Shown: positions 43,215 through 52,228, counted from the stretch's first letter. The stretch: DNA of 64,000 bases from Pyropia yezoensis (GCA_009829735.1 CM020618.1:39609030-39673029), one strand, 5' to 3'. Notes: generated by a model not told the origin, from the letters alone. Program-made: numbers and translations.

Positions 43215-43683
43215 TGTGGCAAAAACCACATGCACACACGGCACCCAAGTTGGGGCGGTGTGCAAGGGCTGCCTCCCGTGTCGGGGGAACCGGAAGAAGT
43301 GCAAGTCGCACACACTCTGTCCCTGTTGTGGGGCAAACCCCCCACGGACAAACAAGAGGATGGTGTGTGGTCCAACAGTTTCTTGGTCGGGACGGGGACG
43401 CAGGGCCAAGCCCCGCTGTCCCTCCCCTTATCCCCCCAGGGTCCACTCAGAATCTCGCCACTCAGAATCTCCCACCCCAGCACCTGCCCACCGGGCCACA
43501 CGAAAATTCAAGACGATAAATGCAGAAAACCCTCAAATCCAAGTTGGATTTACTACTAAGCTAACTATCCCAAACTTAGGGAATATGGACCCAAATGCAG
43601 GGGGAGGAACGGATCAGGCTAGTGGCCTGCCGCCCCTTGCATGGCATGTGTTGCCCCCCTACCTGGGAGTCAATACTGCCACA
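43215..43683 (-). repeat. 5' LTR of the chromovirus element
   Basis: 469 bp and almost identical to the copy at 38670-39138. In the element's orientation this is the promoter-bearing LTR. Confidence 0.95.
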
Positions 43684-43747
43684 CTCTTGGCGCCCCGTGC
43701 ACGTGACCGTCGGCGGCGGTACCAGTAGACAATGCCTTCATGCGCAT

Positions 43748-44153
43748 CGCCCACTTTCCCCACACCAGGACAAGCCTGTTAACTGGCCCGCCTGAGAGGG
43801 GGCGGCCCGGCCGCCGCGGCAAGCGGCGAGGGTGCACACGGGCCGTTTCGTTTGAGGACCGCCGCCGTCGCCCGCCAGGCGGCGTTGGCGGGAGTCTGCG
43901 CCGCTTGGCAGGCGGCAGCGGCGGACCGTTTCGACCGGGATCCGTGTACCGCCTTGGCGGCGGTGTGGCGGGAGCGGCGGCGGCGGCGCCGCGCGGCGGG
44001 CACCGGCCCGCAGCCACCCCCGCCCCACGCACGCACCACCTGGCGGCCCCGGCGGCGGGCTGCCGGTGGGGACACCGGGAGCGGCATTTAGACGGCCGGG
44101 CCGACCCCTCCGCTGCCGACCGGGGGGCGGCAACGTCCTCCTTCTTGCCGCGT
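43748..44153 (+). repeat. Split direct repeat A1
   Basis: 406 bp beginning CGCCCACTTTCCCCACACCA, matching A2 (48593-48998) over the whole length with about four substitutions. It forms the left end of the element. Confidence 0.92.
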
Positions 44154-44200
44154 AGGTACCACGGGCAAGAGGGACTTCCAGGCTGCCTAGCGGCCTTGGT

Positions 44201-45430
44201 TTGACGCGGCCTGCGCGCCGGCACGGCGTGGGCGTGCGGGAGGGCTCTCCCATCGGGACGGTGGCGGAGGGGAGTGGGGCGGCGACTGCGGTGACCCGAT
44301 CGGAGCTCGTGGCGTTCCAGGGGAAGATCGAGGAGCGCCTTGCGGAGCTGCTCTCTCTGGCCCGCACCCAACCGGGAGATGGCGACGCCACCACCCCCCC
44401 GGCGCAGCGGACGGCTGCGCCGGCTACCGCCCAAGCTCCGAGACGCGAGCTCCCCGGCAACGGGGGCTCCCGTGAGGACCCAGAAGACAGTCACAGCGCC
44501 AACGGCGGCGCGAACGGCGGCGACGGCTGCGCCCGCGGCGGGCGCGGCGGCAGAACCGATCGTCGCGGTACTGGCCGGGGGGAGGAGGACGTCGCGACGC
44601 CCAACCAGTCAGACGACGAGCGGGGCGGCAGCGGCAGCAGCAGCGACGGCACGCTCCCCGGATGGGGCGGTAGGGAAGGGGCGGACGCGTTTGCGGAGAA
44701 GCGCCACGCCCAACGCGGCGCCATCGTCTACCACCCTGACGGGTTTGACGACCCCAGCCTCCCGGCGGCCGACGACATCATTCAGGCCTACGAAGTCCCC
44801 GCAGCGGTCCGTCGGCGGGACGGCATCCCCGTGCCGTTTGAGCCGGCCGATGCGCGCTTCCTCGCCAGGTTCAAGGACGGATCGTCCGAGTTCCATGAGG
44901 CGGCCTTCGCCTACCAAGTCGCGGCGTGGACCCAGGAGCTGTCTAACGCCGCTGTCGCCCTCTACTACGAGCGGGACTCGTTCTCCGCCGCGGGGATGGC
45001 GGACCGCCTCGCCGGTGCGGCCGTTGCGAGCCGGCAGCTGTTCCACCTCGCCACGGCGCAGTACGACTACTTGGAGTACAAGCAGCGCGACCCGGTCGGT
45101 GCGGCCCTGTACCGCGCGACCGAGGCCGTGCCTCGCAACACCCTCCGCGGCCCCAAAGGCCGGCGTTGGCTCTCCACGGTGGCCCGTGATGAGGTCAAAA
45201 TCAACATCAAGACCGCCGCGGAAGAGCGCGCCAACAAGCACCGCCGGGGTAAAGTCACTCCCGGTGGCGGCGGGGGCGTCGGCAACACGCCCAAGCGCCT
45301 CACCAAGGCCGAGCGAAAGGCAGCAGCCGCCGCCAAGGCCGCAAGCAAGGGCAGCGGTGGTGGCGGAGGCGGCGGCGGCGGGGGCGGGGGCGGCGGCGGG
45401 GGCGGCGGCGGCGGCGGGGCCAAAGCCTAG
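44201..45430 (+). CDS. ORF1, Gag-like protein of the DIRS/PAT element (start unresolved)
   Basis: About 409 codons in the frame that ends at 45430. No ATG precedes the conserved part; the frame opens with TTG at 44201, so translation may begin at a non-ATG codon, by frameshift from another frame, or after an unseen splice. A short coiled-coil-like start (VAFQGKIEERLAELLSLA) is followed by a Gly/Arg-rich linker, then a helical region (GFDDPSLPAADDIIQAYEVP, EFHEAAFAYQVAAWTQEL, QLFHLATAQYDYLEY) resembling DIRS-type Gag cores, and a basic tail with a long Gly run. Its product should package element RNA. It is followed after 52 bp by the RT ORF. Confidence 0.7.
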   Translation: MTRPARRHGVGVREGSPIGTVAEGSGAATAVTRSELVAFQGKIEERLAELLSLARTQPGDGDATTPPAQRTAAPATAQAPRRELPGNGGSREDPEDSHSANGGANGGDGCARGGRGGRTDRRGTGRGEEDVATPNQSDDERGGSGSSSDGTLPGWGGREGADAFAEKRHAQRGAIVYHPDGFDDPSLPAADDIIQAYEVPAAVRRRDGIPVPFEPADARFLARFKDGSSEFHEAAFAYQVAAWTQELSNAAVALYYERDSFSAAGMADRLAGAAVASRQLFHLATAQYDYLEYKQRDPVGAALYRATEAVPRNTLRGPKGRRWLSTVARDEVKINIKTAAEERANKHRRGKVTPGGGGGVGNTPKRLTKAERKAAAAAKAASKGSGGGGGGGGGGGGGGGGGGGGGAKA

Positions 45431-45482
45431 CCGCGTGCGTTTTGGGTCGGCCCCAGGGGAGGCGGCTTCGCCCCTGGGCGCC

Positions 45483-47537
45483 ATGGAGCGAGAAGCCCTG
45501 CAGACCAGGGGGGACCCCGGCCCCGATTGGCAGTTGCCCGCCACGCCAGCCAACCCGCCGGTGCGCCCGTACGTGGCAGCCCGGCGGGCGGTCAGGTGGT
45601 GGCGGGCTCTGGGAGCCTCCCGCTGGGTGATCACAACCATCCTGCGGGGGGTGCAGATCCCGTGGACCCAAGTGCCACCCCGCTACCGGAGCAAGGGTTA
45701 CCGACTCGCCCCTGCGGACGAAGAGTGGGCCGAAGGGGAGTTGGAGCGGTGGCTTTGCGCGGGGTACCTGCGGGAGCTGAACGCCGAGGAGGCGGCGGCG
45801 GCCCATTGCTTGATGGGGGGGTTCGTCACGCACAGCGCGGGGAAGCCCCGCTTGGTGATCGACTACCGTCACGTCAACGCCTGCATGGAGAAAAGGCGTT
45901 TCAAGTACGAGACGTTGTGGGAGCTGGCGCCGAGCCTCTCCCCCGACGACAACCTCATCTCGTGGGACATTGCCGACGCGTTTCACCATCTAGGCATCCG
46001 CCCGCAGGACCAGACGTACCTGGCATTCACCATCTGCGGGATGTACTTTGTCCCAGTGACGATGCCGTTCGGATTGGCGTTGGCGCCCTACACCTGGACG
46101 AAGGTTTGTCGCCCAGTGGTCGCCCGGCTGTGCGAGCTGGGCTTTGCGCTGACGGCCTATGTCGAAGACTTTGGGGGCCGGCCGCCCGTCCCCGTACCCG
46201 GGCGGCCGGCCACCCGGTTAGACGCGGCGAGAGGTTGGCAGCAAGCGCGGGAGCTGCTTGCCTCCCTCGGTCTGAGGGTCCACGAGCGGAAGGGCGAGCG
46301 GGAGGGGACAACCGAGCTGCCCCTCCTCGGCCACGTGGTAGATACAGGCCGGGGGGTCTTCCGGCTCCAACCCAAGCGGGTGGAGAAGATCGAGCTGATG
46401 GCGTCGGCGCTGTTGCGTTACGCGGCGGGTCATCGGCGCTGGGTACGTCTGGGGACGCTGCGCTCGTTTTGCGGGCTGGCCATCTCCACCACGTTGTCGG
46501 TGCCACAGGCGCGTTACCGTACGCAGTCCCTTTTCGCGGCCATGCGGCCGCTGCTGCGCGCGCAAGAGGTCCACCGCTCGCGGGGGCGGGACTTGCGCCT
46601 GGGGCACCTGGCGTTGGCCGACCTACGCTGGTGGGCCCGGCTGACGCGCGAGGCGCTGCTGGGGCGGGCTCTGTGGCCCCCCCCCGACGACGCCGTGATG
46701 CACACGGACGCCAGTCTGACCGGTTGGGGGGCCACCTGGAACCGGACCGTGCCGGCGCGGGGGTTCCATGCCCCCGCGCGCCGCCATCTGCACATCAACG
46801 TACTGGAGTTGGCCACCGTACGCCTCGGACTGCTGTCCTTCGTCAACCACCTGCGGGCGGGCGCCACGATGGTCCGGCTGATGATGGACTCCATGGTCAG
46901 CGTTCACGTGATCAACAACCGGACGTCGAAGTCAGAGGCGATGATGGCGGAGCTGCGGCTGCTGGAGCGGTTCTGCGCGCAGAACGGGGTGCAGGTGCGG
47001 GCGAGTCACTTGCCCTCGGCGGTCAACCACGAGGCAGACCGGCTGTCCCGAATGGCGGACAGCACCGACTGGTCGCTATCCGATGCGGCATTCCAGCGGC
47101 TGGAGGCCCAGTATGGGCCACACACCCTGGACCTGTTTGCAACAAGCGAAAACCGCAAATGCGGTCGCTTCTTCTCAGCCACGGCCAACCCCTGCACGGC
47201 TGGCGTCAACGCGTTTGCCCACCCGTGGGTCAACGAGAATTGCTGGTGCAACCCGCCTTTTCAGCTATTGGGGACGGTCGTGGCCGAGATCATCCGCCGG
47301 CGGGCGGCGGTCACCCTGGTCGCGCCGGTCTGGCGGGCCGAGGGATGGTGGCACCGGGCGGTGGAGGCGTGCGACGCCTACGAGGTGTTGCCGCGGACGG
47401 AGGGGGTTTTCACGTCCGGCACGCGGGACACCCCGGCCCCCTCCCCAAAATGGGAGGTGGCGGCCTTCCGCTTCAACGGCGGGGGCGCAACCCCGTCCCC
47501 CGCCTATTGCGGTGGCAGCGGCTCTGTGACCGAGTGA
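45483..47537 (+). CDS. RT-RNase H with methyltransferase-like domain
   Basis: The ATG at 45483 (MEREALQTRG) gives 684 residues. The RT domain contains RLVIDYRHVNACM, LISWDIADAFHHLGI and MPFGLALAPYTW; the catalytic box reads YVED near residue 226 where YxDD is usual. RNase H follows with HTDASLTGWGATW, LHINVLELATVRLGL, MMDSMVSVHVINN and HLPSAVNHEADRLSR, so all its acidic residues are present. The last third (DLFATSENRKCGRFFSATAN, WCNPPFQLLGTVVAEI) is the Dam-like methyltransferase region known from DIRS and PAT elements, with NPPF as the motif. The frame overlaps the recombinase ORF by about 88 bases. Confidence 0.9.
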   Translation: MEREALQTRGDPGPDWQLPATPANPPVRPYVAARRAVRWWRALGASRWVITTILRGVQIPWTQVPPRYRSKGYRLAPADEEWAEGELERWLCAGYLRELNAEEAAAAHCLMGGFVTHSAGKPRLVIDYRHVNACMEKRRFKYETLWELAPSLSPDDNLISWDIADAFHHLGIRPQDQTYLAFTICGMYFVPVTMPFGLALAPYTWTKVCRPVVARLCELGFALTAYVEDFGGRPPVPVPGRPATRLDAARGWQQARELLASLGLRVHERKGEREGTTELPLLGHVVDTGRGVFRLQPKRVEKIELMASALLRYAAGHRRWVRLGTLRSFCGLAISTTLSVPQARYRTQSLFAAMRPLLRAQEVHRSRGRDLRLGHLALADLRWWARLTREALLGRALWPPPDDAVMHTDASLTGWGATWNRTVPARGFHAPARRHLHINVLELATVRLGLLSFVNHLRAGATMVRLMMDSMVSVHVINNRTSKSEAMMAELRLLERFCAQNGVQVRASHLPSAVNHEADRLSRMADSTDWSLSDAAFQRLEAQYGPHTLDLFATSENRKCGRFFSATANPCTAGVNAFAHPWVNENCWCNPPFQLLGTVVAEIIRRRAAVTLVAPVWRAEGWWHRAVEACDAYEVLPRTEGVFTSGTRDTPAPSPKWEVAAFRFNGGGATPSPAYCGGSGSVTE

Positions 47538-48640
47538 CCGGAGCCCGACTGGGCACCGGTGTGGGCGCCCTCGAGGGCGCTGGGCTGCTGGCGGCGGCGC
47601 ACCAGACGAGCACCGCCGCTAAGTATATCAACGGGTGGGAGCAGTTTGTCGCGTTTTGTTCGACGGCGCGGCTGCAGGCGCTGCCTGCGGCCGCCGAGAC
47701 AGCGGTCCGGTACCTGGGCTACGTCAAGGCGCTGGGGACCGTGGCGGCCCGGTCGCTGGGCAACCGCCTGGCGCCCATCGCCGCGGTCCACGTGCTTGCG
47801 GGCTACCCTAGCCCCACCAAGGACGGCCTGGTGTGGCAGGCCAAGCGGGGCTACCGCCACGTCTACACGGCGGGAACGGGCGCGTGGCCGGAGCGCCGCG
47901 GGCCCCTGCCTGCCTCCGCGCTGGAGGCGTTCCTAGACATCTGGCCCTCGGCGGGCCCCGACCTGCGAGACAAGATCGCCGGCACGGCGCTGGCGTTCTT
48001 GTTATTTAACCGCCCCGGCGCGGCCTCCCACATGCGGGCGCTGGACATCTTCCCGGCGCGCGCAGGGTTGGAGGTGCAGGTCCCTGACTACGAGGGGGCG
48101 GTGTTGAAGGACGCCGACCGGCTGGCATACACCGTGCCGGTGGCAGCATGCGGCTGGGCGGGCGACCGGGCGCTGCGGATTATCCGCAGCCACTGGCGGG
48201 CGCACATGGCGGCCGGGAGGCCACTCGCCGAGCGGCTGTTCGCGCCAGCCGGCACCACCAGGCCGCTGCCGACGCGCATCGTCACCCGTTGGATGCGGGA
48301 GCTGCTCGCACTGACGGCGGTGCGCGCGCCTCTGAACACTAAGTGGTCTGGACACTCTCTGCGCGCTGGCGCGGCGTCGGAGGCCCACGCCATCGGCCTG
48401 AGCGAGGCGCTGCTCCGGCAGCTCATGGGGTTGGCCGACATCAAGACGGCCCACCTTCACTACATTGACGCAACGTGGGGAGCGTCAACGGCAGCCTGGA
48501 CCTGGTTCGGCCGCTACGCCCCCCGCCGACGGGCGGCCGCGGCCGACCCGATCTCCGAAATGATGGCACACTGCCCTTCCCCTTCCCGGTTACGCCCACT
48601 TTCCCCACACCAGGACAAACCTGTTAACTGGCCCGCCTGA
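47450..48640 (+). CDS. Tyrosine recombinase of the DIRS/PAT element
   Basis: The frame is open well upstream, and the ATG at 47450 is the last in-frame ATG before the conserved part; it gives 396 residues and overlaps the RT ORF. The N-terminal SAM-like region includes TSTAAKYINGWEQFVAFCST. The catalytic set of the family is present: Arg in FNRPGAASHMRAL (near residue 187), HxxR in GHSLRAGAA (near 302), and His and Tyr in HLHYIDATWG (near 335). This enzyme recombines a circular DNA form into the genome and replaces an integrase. The final 25 or so codons are encoded by repeats B1 and A2, so the stop codon lies inside A2. Confidence 0.9.
   Translation: MGGGGLPLQRRGRNPVPRLLRWQRLCDRVTGARLGTGVGALEGAGLLAAAHQTSTAAKYINGWEQFVAFCSTARLQALPAAAETAVRYLGYVKALGTVAARSLGNRLAPIAAVHVLAGYPSPTKDGLVWQAKRGYRHVYTAGTGAWPERRGPLPASALEAFLDIWPSAGPDLRDKIAGTALAFLLFNRPGAASHMRALDIFPARAGLEVQVPDYEGAVLKDADRLAYTVPVAACGWAGDRALRIIRSHWRAHMAAGRPLAERLFAPAGTTRPLPTRIVTRWMRELLALTAVRAPLNTKWSGHSLRAGAASEAHAIGLSEALLRQLMGLADIKTAHLHYIDATWGASTAAWTWFGRYAPRRRAAAADPISEMMAHCPSPSRLRPLSPHQDKPVNWPA
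48564..48592 (+). repeat. Split direct repeat B1
   Basis: 29 bp, TGGCACACTGCCCTTCCCCT and following, exactly repeated as B2 at 49189-49217. It overlaps the recombinase frame and is joined to A2 without spacer. Confidence 0.9.
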
Positions 48641-48998
48641 GAGGGGGCGGCCCGGCCGCCGCGGCAAGCGGCGAGGGTGCACACGGGCCGTTTCGTTTGA
48701 GGACCGCCGCCGTCGCCCGCCAGGCGGCGTTGGCGGGAGTCTGCGCCGCTTGGCAGGCGGCAGCGGCGGACCGTTTCGACCGGGATCCGTGTACCGCCTT
48801 GGCGGCGGTGTGGCGGGAGCGGCGGCGGCGGCGCCGCGCGGCGGGCACCGGCCCGCAGCCACCCCCGCCCCACGCACACACCACCTGGCGGCCCCGGCGG
48901 CGGGCTGCCGGTGGGGACACCGGGCGCGGCATTTAGACGGCCGGGCCGACCCCTCCGCTGCCGACCGGGGGGCGGCAACGTCCTCGTTCTTGCCGCGT
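48593..48998 (+). repeat. Split direct repeat A2
   Basis: 406 bp copy of A1. It starts directly after B1 and includes the recombinase stop codon. Confidence 0.92.
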
Positions 48999-49188
48999 CC
49001 CCTGACCTCCCCGCGCTCTTTAGCGCGCGCGTCCGGGAAGGGCTGTCCGCCCTTTCTTCTTGGGCCGCACCGGGCTACGCCGGCGCGGACGGTACGAACG
49101 CGTCGGGCGATGCCGACGCGGATATAGTTAGCTTTCTTTGCATGGTAGCTAGAGCTCTCTCCTATGGTCAGTAAAGGCTTAGCGTTTT

Positions 49189-49217
49189 TGGCACACTGCC
49201 CTTCCCCTTCCCGGTTA
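49189..49217 (+). repeat. Split direct repeat B2 (right end of the element)
   Basis: Exact 29-bp copy of B1 that ends the element with CCCGGTTA. Confidence 0.9.
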
Positions 49218-49277
49218 GACTAATACGCACTCGCGACACTTGCGCGAAAAACATCATTGGCAGTGTACCGTACCGGA

Positions 49278-49305
49278 TGTACTGTACAGTACATACATAT
49301 GTATG
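49278..49305. repeat. Two overlapping perfect palindromes
   Basis: TGTACTGTACAGTACA (49278-49293) is immediately overlapped by CATACATATGTATG (49292-49305). Together they form a strongly self-complementary AT-richer island 61 bp beyond the DIRS/PAT element. Confidence 0.75.
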
Positions 49306-49529
49306 GTACGTTGCGGAAAAAAGATACACGGAGCGTTCTTCTCTCTTTCCACCGAGAACCTTCGGGCCACAGACCTGAGCCAATCACGTGCCTTGATGGT
49401 ATGCCCCGGTGTAATGCGCCCCACATGAGCGGTGGTGGGTCCGTTTCGGGAAACCATGCCAGGACGCTCATCAAGTTCAAGTGGGACAGCGCGAGGGGGG
49501 TACATGCGGTGGGGTAGGCCACGGCAGCG

Positions 49530-50060
49530 TCGACGATGGCGACGACGACGGTGACGACGACGACGACGATGGCGACGACGGCGGCGGCAGCAGCAGCGAC
49601 GGCGGCGGCGGCGGCGGCGGTGGCTGCGGCGGCGACTTCGGCGGCGGCGGCGACGTCGGCGGCGGCGGCGACGTCGGCGGCGGTGGCCACGTCGGCGGCA
49701 GCGGCTACGACGGCGAGTTTGGGGGGGGGAGGGGGGGGGCAGCGGTGGCGGCGGCGACGACGGCGATTGCGGCGGCGGCAGTGGCGGCGGCGACGACGAG
49801 TTTTGGGGGGGGGAAGGGGGGGATGGCGGCAGCGACGTCAGCGGCGGCGGCGGAATGAACGGCAGCAGCGACGACGGCGTGCTGGGGGGGGGGGGGGGGG
49901 GGGGCGCTCGGCAACGTCAGCGGCGGCGGCGGCATCGACGGCAGCAGCGACGACGGCGTGTTAAGGGGGGAGGGAAGGGGGGGCGGCGGCGGCGATGACG
50001 GCGGCGGCAGGGACGGCGACGACGCTGGTGGCGTCGGCGGCTGTGGCGGCCGGCCCGGCG
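49530..50060. repeat. GAC/GGC trinucleotide-rich repeat block
   Basis: Imperfect runs of GACGAC, GGCGGC and GGCGACGTC with embedded G homopolymers. It is open in several frames only because of composition. Confidence 0.6.
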
Positions 50061-51760
50061 GCCGAGGCGGAGGTGGTGGCCACCCTGCCTGTGCCGGTGC
50101 CCGCGGTGGCGGCGACCCCGCGCGCCTCGGTGCCCCTGTTGGCAGCCGACGTGGCCGACGAGACGGCCATCGTGATCGTGGCTGCAGCGGCGGTGATGAC
50201 TACGATTTTTGGGGGGAGAGAGGGGCAGAGGTGGACGGCCTTTCTTCTGGAGGGGGTAGGGGGGGGCGCCTGGTGGCGGCGGCGGGGATGGTTTCTGATC
50301 GAGGTAGGGTGCCCGCGATAGCGACACGCGCTGTTCAATGGCGGTTGCGTTGATAGTGGGAGGGAGGGAGCGGGGGTATGGGGAGAGCTCTAGGCGGCCT
50401 GGGGGCACGGCAGCTGGGGTAAAGTAACTTTTGTACATGGAACGGGGGGGGCGACGGCGTCGATGGTGGCGGTGGTACTGGTGCCGCCGGCGCTGATTTT
50501 TTTGTTGTAGGGGGGGCAGGCCTGCCCCGGCCGAGCCAAGGGTGGCTGCGAGGCGGACGCAGAAGCTCTCCCGGGCAAGAAGGAGCTGTGTGCCTTGGCT
50601 GAGCACTCGGCTTGGTGCGGGTGTGAAGAGGGGATGTGAGATAAAGCTGGAGCAGGGTGTTGCTGGAGCTTTTTTTGGGGGGGTCTCGGGAGAGACACAG
50701 TCTGCTTTACGGACAAAAAAGCACCAAGGGCCTTCGTGCTGCCCGCCTCTCCTCTAATACGACGCATCATCACCCCCATGCCACAGATGCGCGGGGAACG
50801 GTCTCCACCGCCCCCACTGGTCGCGCACGTTCGCGCGTGCGGACGAATATCCCTCTGGGCCCTGCTCGCGCTCGGCCGCCCTTTGTGCACGGAAGGTGCC
50901 CCGCCGACGTCCCGGAGTTGGGGACCGCCGCGGCGGGCGCGGGGTGGGTGGATTTTTGTCTCCCCAAGGCGTCTAGTCCAGGAGAGGGGTCCAGGAGGGG
51001 AAGGGGGGGGAGAGGCTTCTTCATCAAGAGGCGTGGGGGGCCCTGCCAGAGATGCCTGAACTGGCAAGGGGCACATGAGGACCAAGCTTCTTCGTGGACC
51101 AATCAAACGAGCCCATGACATGGAACATTTCCCCCAAGAACAGCGTTCTCAGAAACAGGGACCCGCGCACGGAAAAATGTCCTCAAAACAATGGCCTCCA
51201 GCCTTCCCCGGGCTCCTCCCCAAAATCGACTTCCCCTCTTCCAAGCCTCAGTTAGCACATGGGCCCGGACCCACCCCCGAGCCGGGCAAATCAATGCGAA
51301 AAGGATGGCCCCATTTCAGGTTCGACAGCAGCCGGTCCACCCAGGGTGTCCCTGAAAGCGGTACACCGTCCAAGTACCTCATGAGTTCGCATGGCGCTAT
51401 GTGATCCTTCTGTCAGCATGGCCACCGTGGGCCCCGCCGCGGCCGATGGGGAGCCCGGGCCCGAGCCGAGAGAAACCTCCATGTATCTTTTTTGTGCAAC
51501 GTACCATATGTACACGTTAGTGTCCCTTGGCGGACTCCAGTGATCTGCTTTCCCGCCTCTCGTCTTGCACATCTTCCCTTTCGCCTGCACGTGCTGCTGG
51601 CGCATCGCCTCCTTACCCTTGCGAAGCCTTTCCCTCATCGCCCTTCCCTACACGGCCACTCTCCTCTTCCCATCTCACCCGCCCGTCCCCCCCTCCGCCC
51701 CTTTGTCATCCTTCTTTCACTCACACTTCCCCTCCCCCCCCCTTCGCCCTCCTCAGCACC

Positions 51761-52228
51761 ATGTCCCAGCCCCCCCTCCCCCGCCGGCGCTCCCGGCTGC
51801 CCACCCCCCTCCTCCCGCCGGGCCCAACGCCGTGGATCATCCTCGGCGCCCTCCTCATCTGGACGGCCCTGACGGTCACCCCCCCCACCACCATCCCGTC
51901 CGCCCTGGCCGCCCCCCGCGCAGCAGTCCTGGGCGCCGTCTTTGGCGGCCGCCCGTGGTGGGCGCCGTCCCCGTCTGCCGGCGTACCTCCCCCCGCGTCC
52001 GCCTCCGTCGCAACGTCGGCGGCCGCCTTGCGGGTGGTTGGCGCCGCCCACGCGGTGGAGGCGGCGGTGGCGGCGGTGGCGGCGGCGGTGGCTGGGGGGG
52101 GGGTGGGTGAGGTGGCCGCGTGGGCGGTGGTGACGGGCGTGTTTGGGGTGACCAGCTTGACGCGGGTGGTGCGGGCGGCGTGGGGGGGGGGGGGGCGACG
52201 CCGCCGGGGGGGAGCACGGACCGACTGA
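51761..52228 (+). CDS. TMEM254/DUF4499-like small membrane protein
   Basis: 155 residues from the ATG at 51761. A Pro-rich start is followed by a first membrane segment (WIILGALLIWTALTV), a variable Ala/Pro part, then AAHAVEAAVAAVAAAVA and WAVVTGVFGVTSLTRVV. The H-x2-E-A pattern in one helix and W-x-n-FG-x2-SL in the next resemble TMEM254 proteins, small multi-pass membrane proteins of unknown function. The tail is basic. The start is supported by an ordinary CACCATG context. Confidence is limited by the short length and Ala-rich composition. Confidence 0.6.
   Translation: MSQPPLPRRRSRLPTPLLPPGPTPWIILGALLIWTALTVTPPTTIPSALAAPRAAVLGAVFGGRPWWAPSPSAGVPPPASASVATSAAALRVVGAAHAVEAAVAAVAAAVAGGGVGEVAAWAVVTGVFGVTSLTRVVRAAWGGGGRRRRGGARTD

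Larger units (their letters stand above)
38670..43683 (-). mobile_element. Ty3/gypsy chromovirus LTR retrotransposon, internally deleted, young insertion
   Basis: The element is bounded by two 469-bp LTRs (38670-39138 and 43215-43683), each beginning TGTGGCA and ending TGCCACA, and flanked by the exact 5-bp duplication CTCTT (38665-38669 and 43684-43688). I find two differences between the LTRs, so insertion is recent. Orientation is minus: reading down from 43214, a primer-binding-like TGGTGGAGCAGCAGGGGA begins two bases inside the 5' LTR, and a 13-base purine tract abuts the 3' LTR. The sense strand encodes only remnants of protease and reverse transcriptase fused to the integrase end and a chromodomain, so the copy is non-autonomous and would need enzymes from a relative. 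A long ORF lies on the antisense strand. Confidence 0.92.
43748..49217 (+). mobile_element. Tyrosine-recombinase retrotransposon, DIRS/PAT group, with split direct repeats
   Basis: The order is A1 (43748-44153), Gag-like ORF, RT-RNase H-methyltransferase-like ORF, recombinase ORF, B1 (48564-48592), A2 (48593-48998), a 190-bp unique stretch, and B2 (49189-49217). Joining the two outer ends of the element gives exactly the B1-A2 junction (GGTTA/CGCCCACT), as expected if a circular intermediate is recombined in and out by a tyrosine recombinase. There are no LTRs and no target-site duplication, also as expected. Split direct repeats with a methyltransferase-like domain point to the PAT-like branch of the DIRS order. 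A1 and A2 differ at about four of 406 positions, so the insertion is fairly recent. It lies 64 bp from the chromovirus element. Confidence 0.93.
49218..51760. other. Region without a supportable gene
   Basis: The first 300 bases are less GC-rich and contain two perfect palindromes (listed). Positions 49530-50060 are GAC/GGC triplet repeats with G-runs, open in several frames by composition. Positions 50500-51480 are moderately GC-rich with no recognisable frame. The last part is C-rich leader of the TMEM254-like gene, ending in a possible acceptor CCTCAG just before the ATG. Confidence 0.4.

Noticed and set aside
38670-43683. Plus orientation of the LTR element, taking the antisense ORF as its gag-pol
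   Set aside because: PBS-like and polypurine sequences are both in place only for the minus orientation, and the recognisable pol remnant is on the minus strand.
43670-44494. Minus-strand frames over repeat A1 and again over A2 (48514-48978)
   Set aside because: They are identical because the repeats are identical, and they do not correspond to any known DIRS/PAT protein.
44340-45482. N-terminal extension of the RT frame upstream of 45483
   Set aside because: It lies opposite the Gag-like frame in another phase and has no motif; the ATG at 45483 directly precedes RT-like sequence.
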